From Lachnospiraceae bacterium (GTDB lineage: Bacteria; Bacillota; Clostridia; Lachnospirales; Lachnospiraceae): a stretch of DNA of 38,516 bases. This document shows, one piece after another, positions 1 through 7,306 of the stretch. The notes under the pieces were generated by a model. The model ran no database searches, was not told the DNA's origin, and saw nothing but the letters and a program-made list of their open reading frames with translations. The position numbers and the translations under genes are program-made. Within the stretch, counting starts at the first letter, position 1; every line of letters begins with the position of its first letter. Location of the stretch: NCBI GenBank assembly GCA_016290595.1, contig JAEEUR010000013.1, positions 1 to 38,516 on the forward strand, written 5' to 3'.

Positions 1-337
1 CCAGCAGGACCGGAAGGGTGATGTTTTCCGTGACATTCAGCACGGGGATCAGGTTGTAGAATTGATAGATCAGGCCGACTTGGCGGCGCCGGAAAACAGC
101 AAGGTGGTCTTCATCCTGTGCAAACACGTCCTGATCTTCCAGATAGACCTTCCCGGAAGTCGGGCGATCGACGCCGCCTAAGATGTGCAGCAGCGTGGAT
201 TTTCCGGAACCTGACGGTCCGATGATTGCCAGGAACTGTCCCTTTTCAACGCTGAAAGACACGCCGTCCAGCGCCCGCACTTCTCCCTCACCGGAACCGT
301 AGACTTTGGATAAGTTTTCGACTTTCAGTATTTCCAT
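1..337 (-). CDS. ABC transporter ATP-binding protein, MacB/BceA type (partial, C-terminus off the window)
   Basis: The first 112 residues of an ABC ATPase read on the minus strand and run off the left edge. The Walker A motif GPSGSGKST lies near residue 40, and QFYNLIP near residue 95 is the Q-loop as found in the LolD/MacB/BceA class. The ATG at 335-337 follows a good Shine-Dalgarno (GAAGGAG). The gene lies 81 bp downstream of a response regulator and histidine kinase on the same strand, the usual order in Bce-type peptide detoxification modules, so an FtsX/MacB-like permease is expected next, off the window. The ATPase would power a permease that removes or senses a cell-wall-active peptide. 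The class is clear; the substrate cannot be read from this fragment. Confidence 0.93.
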   Translation of the reverse strand, partial: MEILKVENLSKVYGSGEGEVRALDGVSFSVEKGQFLAIIGPSGSGKSTLLHILGGVDRPTSGKVYLEDQDVFAQDEDHLAVFRRRQVGLIYQFYNLIPVLNVTENITLPVLL

Positions 338-368
338 ACGAACTCCTTCGGTTTTTTTTACAGTTCCG

Positions 369-421
369 ATCATACCTTCTTAAGGTGACGATCCGGTGAG
401 TTTTTTCTAAAAGATCTGTCA
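369..421 (-). promoter_or_regulatory. Possible activator-dependent promoter of the ABC transporter genes
   Basis: Upstream of the ABC ATPase, the minus strand has a -10-like TATGAT (369-374) without a recognisable -35. About 50 bases further upstream is TGACA-GATC-TTTTA (408-421), one good and one degenerate half of the TNACA-N4-TGTAA pattern described for BceR-like regulators. The spacing resembles that at the clear site in front of the regulator gene (2165-2178). This is a weak call. Confidence 0.25.
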
Positions 422-1417
422 CAATACCTGCTTATAGAACTTGATCTCGAAGCAGGCGCCTTCCGCGGTGTTAATGGCGCGCAGGGTCCCGCCCTGAGTA
501 TGAATGATCTTCTGCGCAAGCGACAGGCCGATCCCGTAGCTGTTTTCCGACGAACCACGGCCTTTATAAAAGCGGTCAAACAGATGAGGAAGGTCTTCCG
601 GTGCGATCCCGGAGCCGGAGTCCGTCACGGTGATGACGGTAAACAGGGCATTTTCTTCCGCCTTGATCCGGATGCTGCCGCCTTCCGGTGTGTAATTTAC
701 GGAGTTCCTGAGAAGATTGCTTAGCGCTTCCGCCGTCCAGTTGAGGTCTCCGGAAAAGACAGCTTCGCCGCCTTCGGTCGTCAGCGTGATTCCCCGCAGT
801 TCCAGCGGGATCAGCAGCGGTTCGGCGGCTTTTTCCGTAAGTTTCCGGACGGAGATGTCTTCTTTCGCCATGACGACCGCATCAGCATCCAGGCGGGACA
901 GTTTGAGGAGCGCTTCTACCAGCCATTCCGTGCGGGCAAGGAGCGTGTTCAGTTCACGGGTCAGCGCGGCCTGGCGTTCTTCGGACAGATCTTTTTCCTG
1001 CAGCAGACCGATGGTCAGATTCATGGTGGTGAGCGGCGTGCGAAGCTGATGGGAAATGTCCGCCAGAGCATCAGCCAGGAATGCCTTTTCCTTCTGCAGG
1101 GCGTCTGCCCGTTCCTTCAGCAGCAGAGTAATCTTTTCAATATCGCCGGCCAGGAGCGACAGTTCTCCTTCTTCGTAGTCGCGGATCGGCAGCGGCGTAC
1201 CGCGCTGCAGCAGTTCATTCAGATGTTCACTGAACGACTGCAGCTTTTTGTAGCGGGAGATCTCCGTGAAAAAGAAAACCAGGCATACGGCAAGACAGCC
1301 CGCCAGTACCAGCAGACCGGTCAGGGAAGAGTGCAGAAATCCGCAGACAGTAAGCGCCAGACAGATGCACGAAAGCAGAATGAGGCTCCGTTTCAGTTCT
1401 TTATTGTTCCGGATCAT
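419..1417 (-). CDS. Sensor histidine kinase, intramembrane-sensing (BceS-like)
   Basis: 332 residues, close to the BceS length. Two transmembrane helices (about 11-28 and 33-50) are separated by only a few residues, so there is no extracellular sensor domain; this is the hallmark of intramembrane-sensing kinases that take their signal from a partner ABC transporter. The DHp domain has the phospho-acceptor His123 in ISHQLRTPL. The ATPase domain follows with an N box (SNLLRNSVNYTPEGG), a G1 box (DSGSGIAP) and a G2 box (YGIGLSLAQK). The H box is not the SWVHEMKTP type of classical BceS, so this may be a related subgroup. It begins 3 bases after the regulator stop and is surely co-transcribed with it. 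The neighbouring transporter ATPase supports a role in cell-wall antibiotic or peptide response. Confidence 0.93.
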   Translation of the reverse strand: MIRNNKELKRSLILLSCICLALTVCGFLHSSLTGLLVLAGCLAVCLVFFFTEISRYKKLQSFSEHLNELLQRGTPLPIRDYEEGELSLLAGDIEKITLLLKERADALQKEKAFLADALADISHQLRTPLTTMNLTIGLLQEKDLSEERQAALTRELNTLLARTEWLVEALLKLSRLDADAVVMAKEDISVRKLTEKAAEPLLIPLELRGITLTTEGGEAVFSGDLNWTAEALSNLLRNSVNYTPEGGSIRIKAEENALFTVITVTDSGSGIAPEDLPHLFDRFYKGRGSSENSYGIGLSLAQKIIHTQGGTLRAINTAEGACFEIKFYKQVL

Positions 1418-1420
1418 GGC

Positions 1421-2089
1421 TTACTCCTTCAGCTGATAGCCGATCCCGCGGACCGTCAGGATCAGACGGGGATCCTGAGAATCTTCTTCCAGCTTCTCCC
1501 GCAGGCGCTTGATATAAACGGTCAGCGTATTGTCGCTCACGTATTCGCCGGCACTGTCCCATATCTCATCCAGCAACTGTTCACGGGTCAGGATCTGCCC
1601 CCGGTGATTCAGGAAAAACATGAAAAGGCGGTACTCCAGCGCGGACAGGAAGATCTGCTGGTCACCACGGAACACCAGCCCTTTTCCCGTATCGACTCTC
1701 AGCTCTCTGAGCACGATCTCACTGTGGTTTCCCGAAGTCCGCCGCAGAACGCTGCGGATCCGTGAGACCAGTTCTTTCGGCCGGAATGGTTTGGCAATAT
1801 AGTCATCAGCCCCCATATCCAGGCCGGTCACGGTACTCAGTTCATCTCCGGATGCCGTGAGAAAAATGACGGGAACACCTTTTCCTCTGGCATGAGCGCA
1901 GACGGCAAAGCCGTTACCTTCCGCCAGGGTAATATCGACCAGCACCAGGTCCGGCCGCTCCGCATCGATGGCAGCAACAGCCTGCGGCTGCCCGCCGGCA
2001 GACACGCAATGGAAACCTTCTGTACTCAAATATTCCGTTAATCGCTGTACCAGAGCGGAATCATCTTCTACCATCAATAGTTTTTCCAT
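1421..2089 (-). CDS. OmpR/PhoB-family response regulator (BceR-like)
   Basis: 222 residues. The receiver domain (1-115) has acidic pocket E8-D9-D10, phospho-acceptor D52 in LVLVDITLAEG, and K100 in AKPFRPKEL. A winged-helix DNA-binding domain (about 125-222) ends in TVRGIGYQL, the typical OmpR wing. The ATG at 2089 has a strong AGGAGG site about 9 bases upstream. It is the first gene of a minus-strand set with the kinase (3-bp gap) and an ABC ATPase. An inverted repeat matching the BceR-type binding pattern sits just upstream of its own promoter, which suggests positive autoregulation. Family assignment is firm; membership of the Bce subgroup is inferred from context. Confidence 0.95.
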   Translation of the reverse strand: MEKLLMVEDDSALVQRLTEYLSTEGFHCVSAGGQPQAVAAIDAERPDLVLVDITLAEGNGFAVCAHARGKGVPVIFLTASGDELSTVTGLDMGADDYIAKPFRPKELVSRIRSVLRRTSGNHSEIVLRELRVDTGKGLVFRGDQQIFLSALEYRLFMFFLNHRGQILTREQLLDEIWDSAGEYVSDNTLTVYIKRLREKLEEDSQDPRLILTVRGIGYQLKE

Positions 2090-2128
2090 GAAAGACCTCC
2101 TTTCTTACGGAAAGCGGGGACTTGAAAC

Positions 2129-2157
2129 AGTATAATTATATCATTCCGGGCTTTCAA
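2129..2157 (-). promoter_or_regulatory. Sigma-A promoter of the regulator-kinase-transporter operon
   Basis: On the minus strand: -35 TTGAAA (2152-2157), 17-bp spacer, -10 TATACT (2129-2134). A start near 2122 gives a leader of about 33 bases before the regulator ATG at 2089. Confidence 0.75.
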
Positions 2158-2164
2158 AAGCGAA

Positions 2165-2178
2165 TGACAAAATTGTCA
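2165..2178 (-). promoter_or_regulatory. Inverted repeat, candidate BceR-like operator
   Basis: TGACAAAATTGTCA has perfect half-sites TGACA and TGTCA with a 4-bp centre. It is centred about 49-50 bases upstream of the predicted start and abuts the -35 box at 2152-2157. This is where a response regulator would activate, and it fits the TNACA-N4-TGTAA pattern known for BceR/PsdR-type regulators at nine of ten defined positions. Confidence 0.55.
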
Positions 2179-2237
2179 CATTAGCAGTTTACGGAAATAC
2201 AGAACACCTGCGCCAAACCTGTATATCTGCCCCCATT

Positions 2238-2257
2238 ATCCTGCCTTAACGCAGGAT
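2238..2257. repeat. Short inverted repeat upstream of the KilA-N relic
   Basis: ATCCTGC and GCAGGAT flank a 6-base loop. It lies in non-coding DNA between the regulator promoter and the phage-type relic. No T-run follows, so it is not an obvious terminator. Its role is unknown; it could mark an old element boundary. Confidence 0.35.
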
Positions 2258-2324
2258 TCGTGATCATTATGCCAGAATCGATTCTCGCGCAAAAAAGACT
2301 TGTTTTTCGCCCCCAAAAGGATTC

Positions 2325-2717
2325 GATATCAGTATTTACACGACAGATTTTGAGAATGAGTTTATTTCCCTGACAGATATTGCCAGGTACAAAAGTGAAT
2401 TTCCCCATGATGTGATCAAAAACTGGCTTCGTAGTCGTGAAACCATTGAGTTCCTTGGGTTATGGGAAAGCTTACATAATCCTGACTTTAAACAGGTCGA
2501 ATTCGACCTGTTTAGAAGTGAAGCCGGTTTGAATGCTTTTACGATGTCACCTTCGAAATGGATTGAGGGAGTAAATGCAATAGGGATCGTTACAAAAGCC
2601 GGCCGTTATGGCGGCACCTACGCGCATTCTGATATCGCCCTCGAGTTTGCCTCCTGGATCTCGGTGGAATTCAAACTGTATATTGTAAAAGACTACCAGA
2701 GGATCAAGTCGATTTAG
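2325..2717 (+). pseudogene. KilA-N domain protein, truncated relic
   Basis: The frame reads as the start of a KilA-N domain (residues like DISIYTTDFENEFISLTDIA, then DVIKNWLRSRETIEFLGLWE, later GGTYAHSDIALEFASWI and a stop after KDYQRIKSI). Homology is visible from about 2325, but the frame is open back to 2250 with no ATG in good context; the first usable codon, GTG at 2412, falls in mid-domain. The C-terminal part normally found after the IVKDYQRLK segment is absent. The gene is therefore broken at both ends. KilA-N proteins are typical of phages and mobile elements. The DNA is more AT-rich than its flanks, which fits a phage or mobile-element remnant between two chromosomal operons. A short expressed domain from GTG 2412 cannot be excluded. 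Confidence 0.75.
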
Positions 2718-2720
2718 CAT

Positions 2721-2750
2721 TTGACTTTTCGGTGATGGTTCCGTTATAAT
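2721..2750 (+). promoter_or_regulatory. Promoter of the large surface protein gene
   Basis: -35 TTGACT (2721-2726), 18-bp spacer, -10 TATAAT (2745-2750). The predicted start near 2757 leaves a leader of about 110 bases before the ATG at 2868. The promoter begins 4 bases after the stop of the KilA-N relic. Confidence 0.75.
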
Positions 2751-2754
2751 TAAG

Positions 2755-2819
2755 CTAACTTTATTGTTAGAACGGTTGTCTGACCCCATTTCGGTACGGA
2801 AGGAAATGTGTTCCGTGCC
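2755..2819 (+). promoter_or_regulatory. Structured 5' leader of the surface protein mRNA (two hairpins)
   Basis: Two inverted repeats lie in the leader. CTAAC/GTTAG with a 6-base loop (2755-2770) is close to the transcription start. A 9-bp stem GGTACGGAA/TTCCGTGCC with one G-U pair and a 9-base loop occupies 2793-2819. No T-run follows either, so they look like mRNA-stabilising or regulatory structures rather than terminators. It matches no riboswitch class I know. Confidence 0.4.
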
Positions 2820-2867
2820 ATAGTAACTATTTCTATCGCTGTCTGAGTTAAAGAACGGAGGTTCATC

Positions 2868-5800
2868 ATGAAAAGGAAAACAAGCAAGATTCTCGGATTC
2901 CTGCTGGCTGTTTTTATGGCGGCAGGTTTGTTGTCCCCGAATGCGCGGGCGGAGGATTCCCTCATCAAATATCCTGTCTGGATCGGGAACACACAGGTCA
3001 CGTCGGAAAACAAGGACGACGTACTGGAAGACGGCGGAAGCGTGAAGTACACGCCGGCCACAGAGAGCGACGCGGCCAAACTCGTCCTGAATGATCCTTC
3101 CATATCCGACGTGTATACCGATGCGGACGGTCTGGAATCCGTCATTTATGCCGCAGAGGCGCTGGATATCGAAGGAAAAGCGACGCTGAGCGGAACGGAC
3201 TGCGGAATACGGGCTACCGTCGGACGTCTGAAGATCATAGACGCCGAGATGAACGTATCCGGCACGTTATACGGGATATATTCTGACGCGTATTTAGCGA
3301 TCGAAGGCGGCAGCGTGACCGTGGATGCCACCGACTACGCAGTGAGCACGGCGATATTCAGCGAAAACACGGTCTTTCTGGAAAGCGGCGGCAGCGTGTC
3401 CGCCACGGGCGGCACGGCCATTGCCTCGTCTAAAGACGTATATATTGCGTACAGCGCCGGCACAATCACTGCGACAGGCAAACAGTTCTACGGCATCAGT
3501 TCTTCCGACTACATTCATATTGACGGCGGAACGGTCAAAGCCTCCGGACCCATGTACGGCATTTCCGGAAAAAAGGTCGTCATCGGTCCCGATGTACCCT
3601 TTGAGGTCACCGCCGACAGTGACGCCACGGCCATATACGGTGAGGAAAGTCTGTACTTGGGAACTTACGTGATGGTCACGGAGCCGACAAGTTATACCAA
3701 AACGACGCACACGATCCTCGGTGACGACGGGATCCATGACGCGACGCATGTGAAGCTTATTCTGGATGATATCTATCCCGTTTATATCGGAGAAAAAAAG
3801 CTTTCCGCGCATAACGTTACGAACGATAAGGCCCAGTTCGATCCCGGAACCAACACCCTGACGCTGGACAGCCCGACGATCGATACGGAGCATTCCGGTT
3901 ACTGGTCCCGGATCGCGTCGGAAGGGATCGATCTGACCGTGAAGGGGAAAGCCAGCCTGAGCTCTCAGGGCAACGTGCTGAAAGCCGCAGGAGATCCAAA
4001 AGATGGGAGCGGCGGCAATCTGACGGTGGACGGCGCGGAGCTTAATCTGTCCGGCTGGTCTACCGGCCTCAGCAGCGACAAAGCGCTTGTCATTACCGGA
4101 AACAGCTCGGTGACGGCGACCGGCCGGGATAACTCCGGCATATACGGAAGCAGCGGCGTAACGATCGACAGCGGCACAGTAACAGCCGAATGTACGAAAA
4201 ACGGCTCAGGCATCAGAACATGGGACGGCGATATCGTTATCACCGGCGGAAGCGTGAAGACGACGTGTCTGGGTGATCCGGATAGCTGGAAGCCTTTAGG
4301 TTACGGTATAGAAAGCAGAACCGGCGCCATCGTGATCAGCGGCGGTACGGTAGAAGCAACAGGATATACCCGGGCGTTCTATACCGATCCGGATCTTTCC
4401 GGCTACAAGAATCCGATCGTGACGGTGAATACCGAAGCCAAGGCGGAAGGCGCCGCGGCCTGGGACGGGACCACGCCTCTGGGCGGAGACGGCTCACCTT
4501 ACAAGTACGTGAAGATCGAACAGGGCGCCATTCCCAAATACGGCATCACCGTCATCGGCGGTAAGGCGTACAGCGACGCGGCCAAGACGGCGGAGATCAT
4601 CGAAGCGGCGGAAGGGGATACGATCTACATCAAGTTTAACGATCCGGCTGACGGCAAGTTCGTTTCGGATATCACGTACAGCGAAGGATTCTTCTATCAG
4701 ACAATGTACACAGGCGGCGTGACCATGCCTGCCAAGGCAGTCACTTTTGAAATTAAAACGGAGGACCGCCAGACGGTCACGATCGACCTGACGTCCGGCT
4801 CTGCCGCCACGTTGCTGACCGCGCTGTTCTACAACGTCCCGTATGATTACGAATACGGCATCCTGCTTACCGCGCCGCCTATCGACGTGGATCTGGACAA
4901 AGACGGTAATAAAGATATCACGGTAACGGAATACGACCCGGGAACCAACAGCGCCACCGTCGTACCGCATGCGGAAACGAAGCTGACCGGATCCTATGAT
5001 AAGATCCCGGATTCAGCCAATACGCCTTACAGTAAGGTGACGTTCGTGTTCAGCAAAGGGGAAACGCCGATCACCTATACCGTCACCTTCGATCCGAACA
5101 GCGGCAGCGGCACTATGACGCCGAATCCCGTGACCGTGAAGGAAGGCGAAAAGCTGACGCTTCCCGAATGCACCTTTACCCCGCCCGCTGCGGACAAGGA
5201 ATTTGACAAGTGGGATGCCGGCAAGCCGGGCGAACAGGTAGACGTTATTTCCGACTGCGTGATCCGCGCGATCTGGAAGGAAAAGGCCGTAACGACGTAT
5301 ACCGTCACCTTTGACGCCAACGGACACGGAACGGCGCCTGCGGCGCAGACGGTCGAGGACAGCAAGATGGCCGCGAAACCTGCCGACCCGACGGAAACCG
5401 GCTGGACCTTCGGCGGCTGGTTCAAGGAAGCGGCCTGCACCAATGCCTTCGACTTCTCGACGCCGATCACTGTCGACGTCACTCTCTATGCCAAGTGGCT
5501 GCCCAACGTCGTTGGACTTAAGGTCCACTCGACAGGCCCCGAAAAGAACGGCGAAGGCAAGTATCAGCTTGCCATTGACAAGACCGAGGCGGTCTTTGCC
5601 GTGACGACCGACGCGACGGTCTCGCTTCTCAGCTTCACGGCGCTTTCTTCCGGCCAGGACTACGATGATCCGAAACTCACCACGGCTCCCATGCCGGGCA
5701 CGGAATACTACTTCTGGCTGACGGTGGAGGCCGGTACGGAAGGCGATCCGGCCGTGTTCTGGACCGATGACATGAAGACCGGCGGCGAAGCGCTGGTCGA

Positions 5801-6305
5801 CAGCGGTACGCTGACGCTCGTCAAGATCACGCACAGCGCGGGCGGCAGCCAGGCTTCCCTTCTGTACAAGTACGTTGAAAAGGATCCGACGTATACCGTC
5901 ACCGGCGGCGGAAACAGCAGCCGGACGAAAGGCAGCGCCTCAACGCTGACGGTCACGGTCAAGCGCGATCCCGCCGACAATCTGTGCTTCGATCACTTTA
6001 CCGCCGTCAAGATCGGCAGCCAGACCTTGACGCCCGGCACGGATTATGAGGCGGCGGCCGGCAGCACCGTCGTCACCATCAAGGCATCCGCGCTTAACGC
6101 GCTTGCCGTCGGGACGCATACCGTCACGGTGATCTTCAACGACGGATCCGTTGCCACGCTGCTGACGGTCAAGGCGGCGCCGACCATGCCAGACACCGGC
6201 GAGAGCGCGGAGCTGGGACTTTGGACCGCCGTGATGACCGTTTCTGCCATGGGGTTCTGCTGGACGCTTATCCGCAGAAAACAGCTTTTGCTCACTGATT
6301 GGTAA
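2868..6305 (+). CDS. Large secreted, wall-anchored surface protein with beta-helix-like and InlB-type repeats
   Basis: 1145 residues. A signal peptide (about 1-28) has a KRK start and cleaves after NARA. Two modules open with a YPVWIGNTQVT- or YPVYIGEKKLS-like segment (about 35 and 305) and continue with glycine/serine-rich turns (GGSVTVDAT, GGTVKASG, GGTVEATG) typical of right-handed beta-helix, Cthe_2159-like carbohydrate-binding proteins. Then come two Listeria-Bacteroides (Flg_new/InlB-B) repeats, YTVTFDPNSGSG and YTVTFDANGHGT, each ending in a WK/KW motif, and an X2-like Ig module near 1010-1100. The C-terminus has MPDTG at 1107-1111, a hydrophobic helix and RRK, a sortase signal with Met instead of Leu at position 1. 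The start has GGAGG 7-8 bases upstream. It stands alone between its promoter and a strong terminator. A role in adhesion or glycan binding is inferred. Confidence 0.88.
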   Translation: MKRKTSKILGFLLAVFMAAGLLSPNARAEDSLIKYPVWIGNTQVTSENKDDVLEDGGSVKYTPATESDAAKLVLNDPSISDVYTDADGLESVIYAAEALDIEGKATLSGTDCGIRATVGRLKIIDAEMNVSGTLYGIYSDAYLAIEGGSVTVDATDYAVSTAIFSENTVFLESGGSVSATGGTAIASSKDVYIAYSAGTITATGKQFYGISSSDYIHIDGGTVKASGPMYGISGKKVVIGPDVPFEVTADSDATAIYGEESLYLGTYVMVTEPTSYTKTTHTILGDDGIHDATHVKLILDDIYPVYIGEKKLSAHNVTNDKAQFDPGTNTLTLDSPTIDTEHSGYWSRIASEGIDLTVKGKASLSSQGNVLKAAGDPKDGSGGNLTVDGAELNLSGWSTGLSSDKALVITGNSSVTATGRDNSGIYGSSGVTIDSGTVTAECTKNGSGIRTWDGDIVITGGSVKTTCLGDPDSWKPLGYGIESRTGAIVISGGTVEATGYTRAFYTDPDLSGYKNPIVTVNTEAKAEGAAAWDGTTPLGGDGSPYKYVKIEQGAIPKYGITVIGGKAYSDAAKTAEIIEAAEGDTIYIKFNDPADGKFVSDITYSEGFFYQTMYTGGVTMPAKAVTFEIKTEDRQTVTIDLTSGSAATLLTALFYNVPYDYEYGILLTAPPIDVDLDKDGNKDITVTEYDPGTNSATVVPHAETKLTGSYDKIPDSANTPYSKVTFVFSKGETPITYTVTFDPNSGSGTMTPNPVTVKEGEKLTLPECTFTPPAADKEFDKWDAGKPGEQVDVISDCVIRAIWKEKAVTTYTVTFDANGHGTAPAAQTVEDSKMAAKPADPTETGWTFGGWFKEAACTNAFDFSTPITVDVTLYAKWLPNVVGLKVHSTGPEKNGEGKYQLAIDKTEAVFAVTTDATVSLLSFTALSSGQDYDDPKLTTAPMPGTEYYFWLTVEAGTEGDPAVFWTDDMKTGGEALVDSGTLTLVKITHSAGGSQASLLYKYVEKDPTYTVTGGGNSSRTKGSASTLTVTVKRDPADNLCFDHFTAVKIGSQTLTPGTDYEAAAGSTVVTIKASALNALAVGTHTVTVIFNDGSVATLLTVKAAPTMPDTGESAELGLWTAVMTVSAMGFCWTLIRRKQLLLTDW

Positions 6306-6323
6306 TGCGTTTCCGAATTGCGG

Positions 6324-6355
6324 GAAGGGCGGGAGAGATCCCGCCCTTCTTTTTT
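6324..6355 (+). terminator. Rho-independent terminator after the surface protein gene
   Basis: A perfect 11-bp GC-rich stem (GAAGGGCGGGA / TCCCGCCCTTC) with a GAGA tetraloop is followed by six T residues. It separates the surface protein gene from the next operon. Confidence 0.93.
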
Positions 6356-6420
6356 GCAAACTTCACAGCCGGGCGGATACGGTCCGGATGCAGGGAAGGA
6401 CTGAGGAACGTATCTTCCGC

Positions 6421-6450
6421 TTGCCGCCGGTCTTCGATCCGTTGTATAAT
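6421..6450 (+). promoter_or_regulatory. Promoter of the methyltransferase operon
   Basis: -35 TTGCCG (6421-6426), 18-bp spacer, -10 TATAAT (6445-6450). It lies between the upstream terminator and the TTG start at 6536, with a leader of about 80 bases. Confidence 0.65.
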
Positions 6451-6535
6451 ATCCGCAGCAAGGCAGAGAAAACGGATCGATTTCGAACCGTTAAACGTCC
6501 CGATTCGCTTCAGGATCAAGGGGGAACAGGTAAAC

Positions 6536-7306
6536 TTGAGAGATTACAGCGCACAGAATAAAAAAGCGTGGGAATTTGACGCCTATGCGTTCTGGATTAG
6601 GCACGCCGGAACGCCCGAAGAACGGGCGGCGGAAGACGTGAAGGACCCGCTGAAGATGCTCCGCAGGCATGCGCAGTACTTTGACACTTTCAAAGGCGTC
6701 AGGATCGCCAATATCTGCGGATCCTGCGGAAAGAAAGCGGTCCCGCTGGCTCTGCTCGGCGCCGACGTCACCGTCTTCGATATCTCTGAGGCGAATAAAA
6801 GGTATGCCCTGGAAGTTGCCGAAGCGGCGGGGACGCAGATCGAATACGTCGTCGGAGACGTGCTTGAGATCGACACGGACAGATATTCAGACTGGTTTGA
6901 CGTCGTGTTCATGGAAGGCGGAGTCCTTCATTATTTCCACGACATCGATGAATTCATGAGGATCATGCATGCGATCCTGAAGCCGGGCGGCAGGATCATC
7001 TGCAGCGATTTTCATCCCTTTACCAAAATCAGCGACAGCCTGAATTTCCAGATGCCGGCAATGAGCTACTTTTCCACGGAGATTTTTGAAGGAGAGATGG
7101 CCCACGCGAGATTCTATGACGAAGAGATCCGAAAGACGTTTCCGAAGTGCAGCTACCGGAAATACACGATCAGCGAGATCCTGAATGCCATGATCCGCAG
7201 CGGCTTTACGATCAGGCGTTTCGATGAGCATCCTTCCTGGGAAAACGAGGACCTTCCCGGGGAATTTACGGCGGTCGGCGTGAAAGAAGCGGGAGGAGAA
7301 GAATGA
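6536..7306 (+). CDS. Class I SAM-dependent methyltransferase
   Basis: 256 residues from a TTG start. The frame is open further upstream but there includes the promoter and the previous gene's terminator, so those starts are rejected; family members begin at the same place (LRDYSAQNKKAWEF). A run of G lies at 6520-6524. The Rossmann core is clear: motif I region IANICGSCGKKAVPLALLGA (59-76), the acidic end of strand 2 in VTVFDIS (about 78-84), GDVLEID (107-113), FDVVFMEGGVLHYF (121-134) and LKPGGRIICSD (148-158). Motif I is odd: CGSCG replaces the usual GxGxG. The stop overlaps the next ATG (ATGA), so the two genes are translationally coupled. The substrate is unknown; a small molecule is likely from its size. 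Confidence 0.9.
   Translation: MRDYSAQNKKAWEFDAYAFWIRHAGTPEERAAEDVKDPLKMLRRHAQYFDTFKGVRIANICGSCGKKAVPLALLGADVTVFDISEANKRYALEVAEAAGTQIEYVVGDVLEIDTDRYSDWFDVVFMEGGVLHYFHDIDEFMRIMHAILKPGGRIICSDFHPFTKISDSLNFQMPAMSYFSTEIFEGEMAHARFYDEEIRKTFPKCSYRKYTISEILNAMIRSGFTIRRFDEHPSWENEDLPGEFTAVGVKEAGGEE

Noticed and set aside
2289-2311. A-run and T-run pair resembling a weak hairpin upstream of the KilA-N relic
   Set aside because: The stem is short, AT-only apart from a bulged GCG end, and has no terminator geometry.
5013-5834. Minus-strand open frame opposite the surface protein gene
   Set aside because: Arg/Val/Gly-rich shadow product with no motif, no ribosome site and no promoter; the plus strand is clearly coding.
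6520-6530. Shared 11-mer GGGGGAACAGG upstream of two starts (also at 24339-24349)
   Set aside because: The two genes are unrelated, the surrounding bases differ and the element is at different distances from the starts, so chance is the simplest explanation.
6299-6535. Upstream extension of the methyltransferase frame
   Set aside because: It runs through a perfect terminator and a good promoter, and has no family resemblance before the TTG at 6536.
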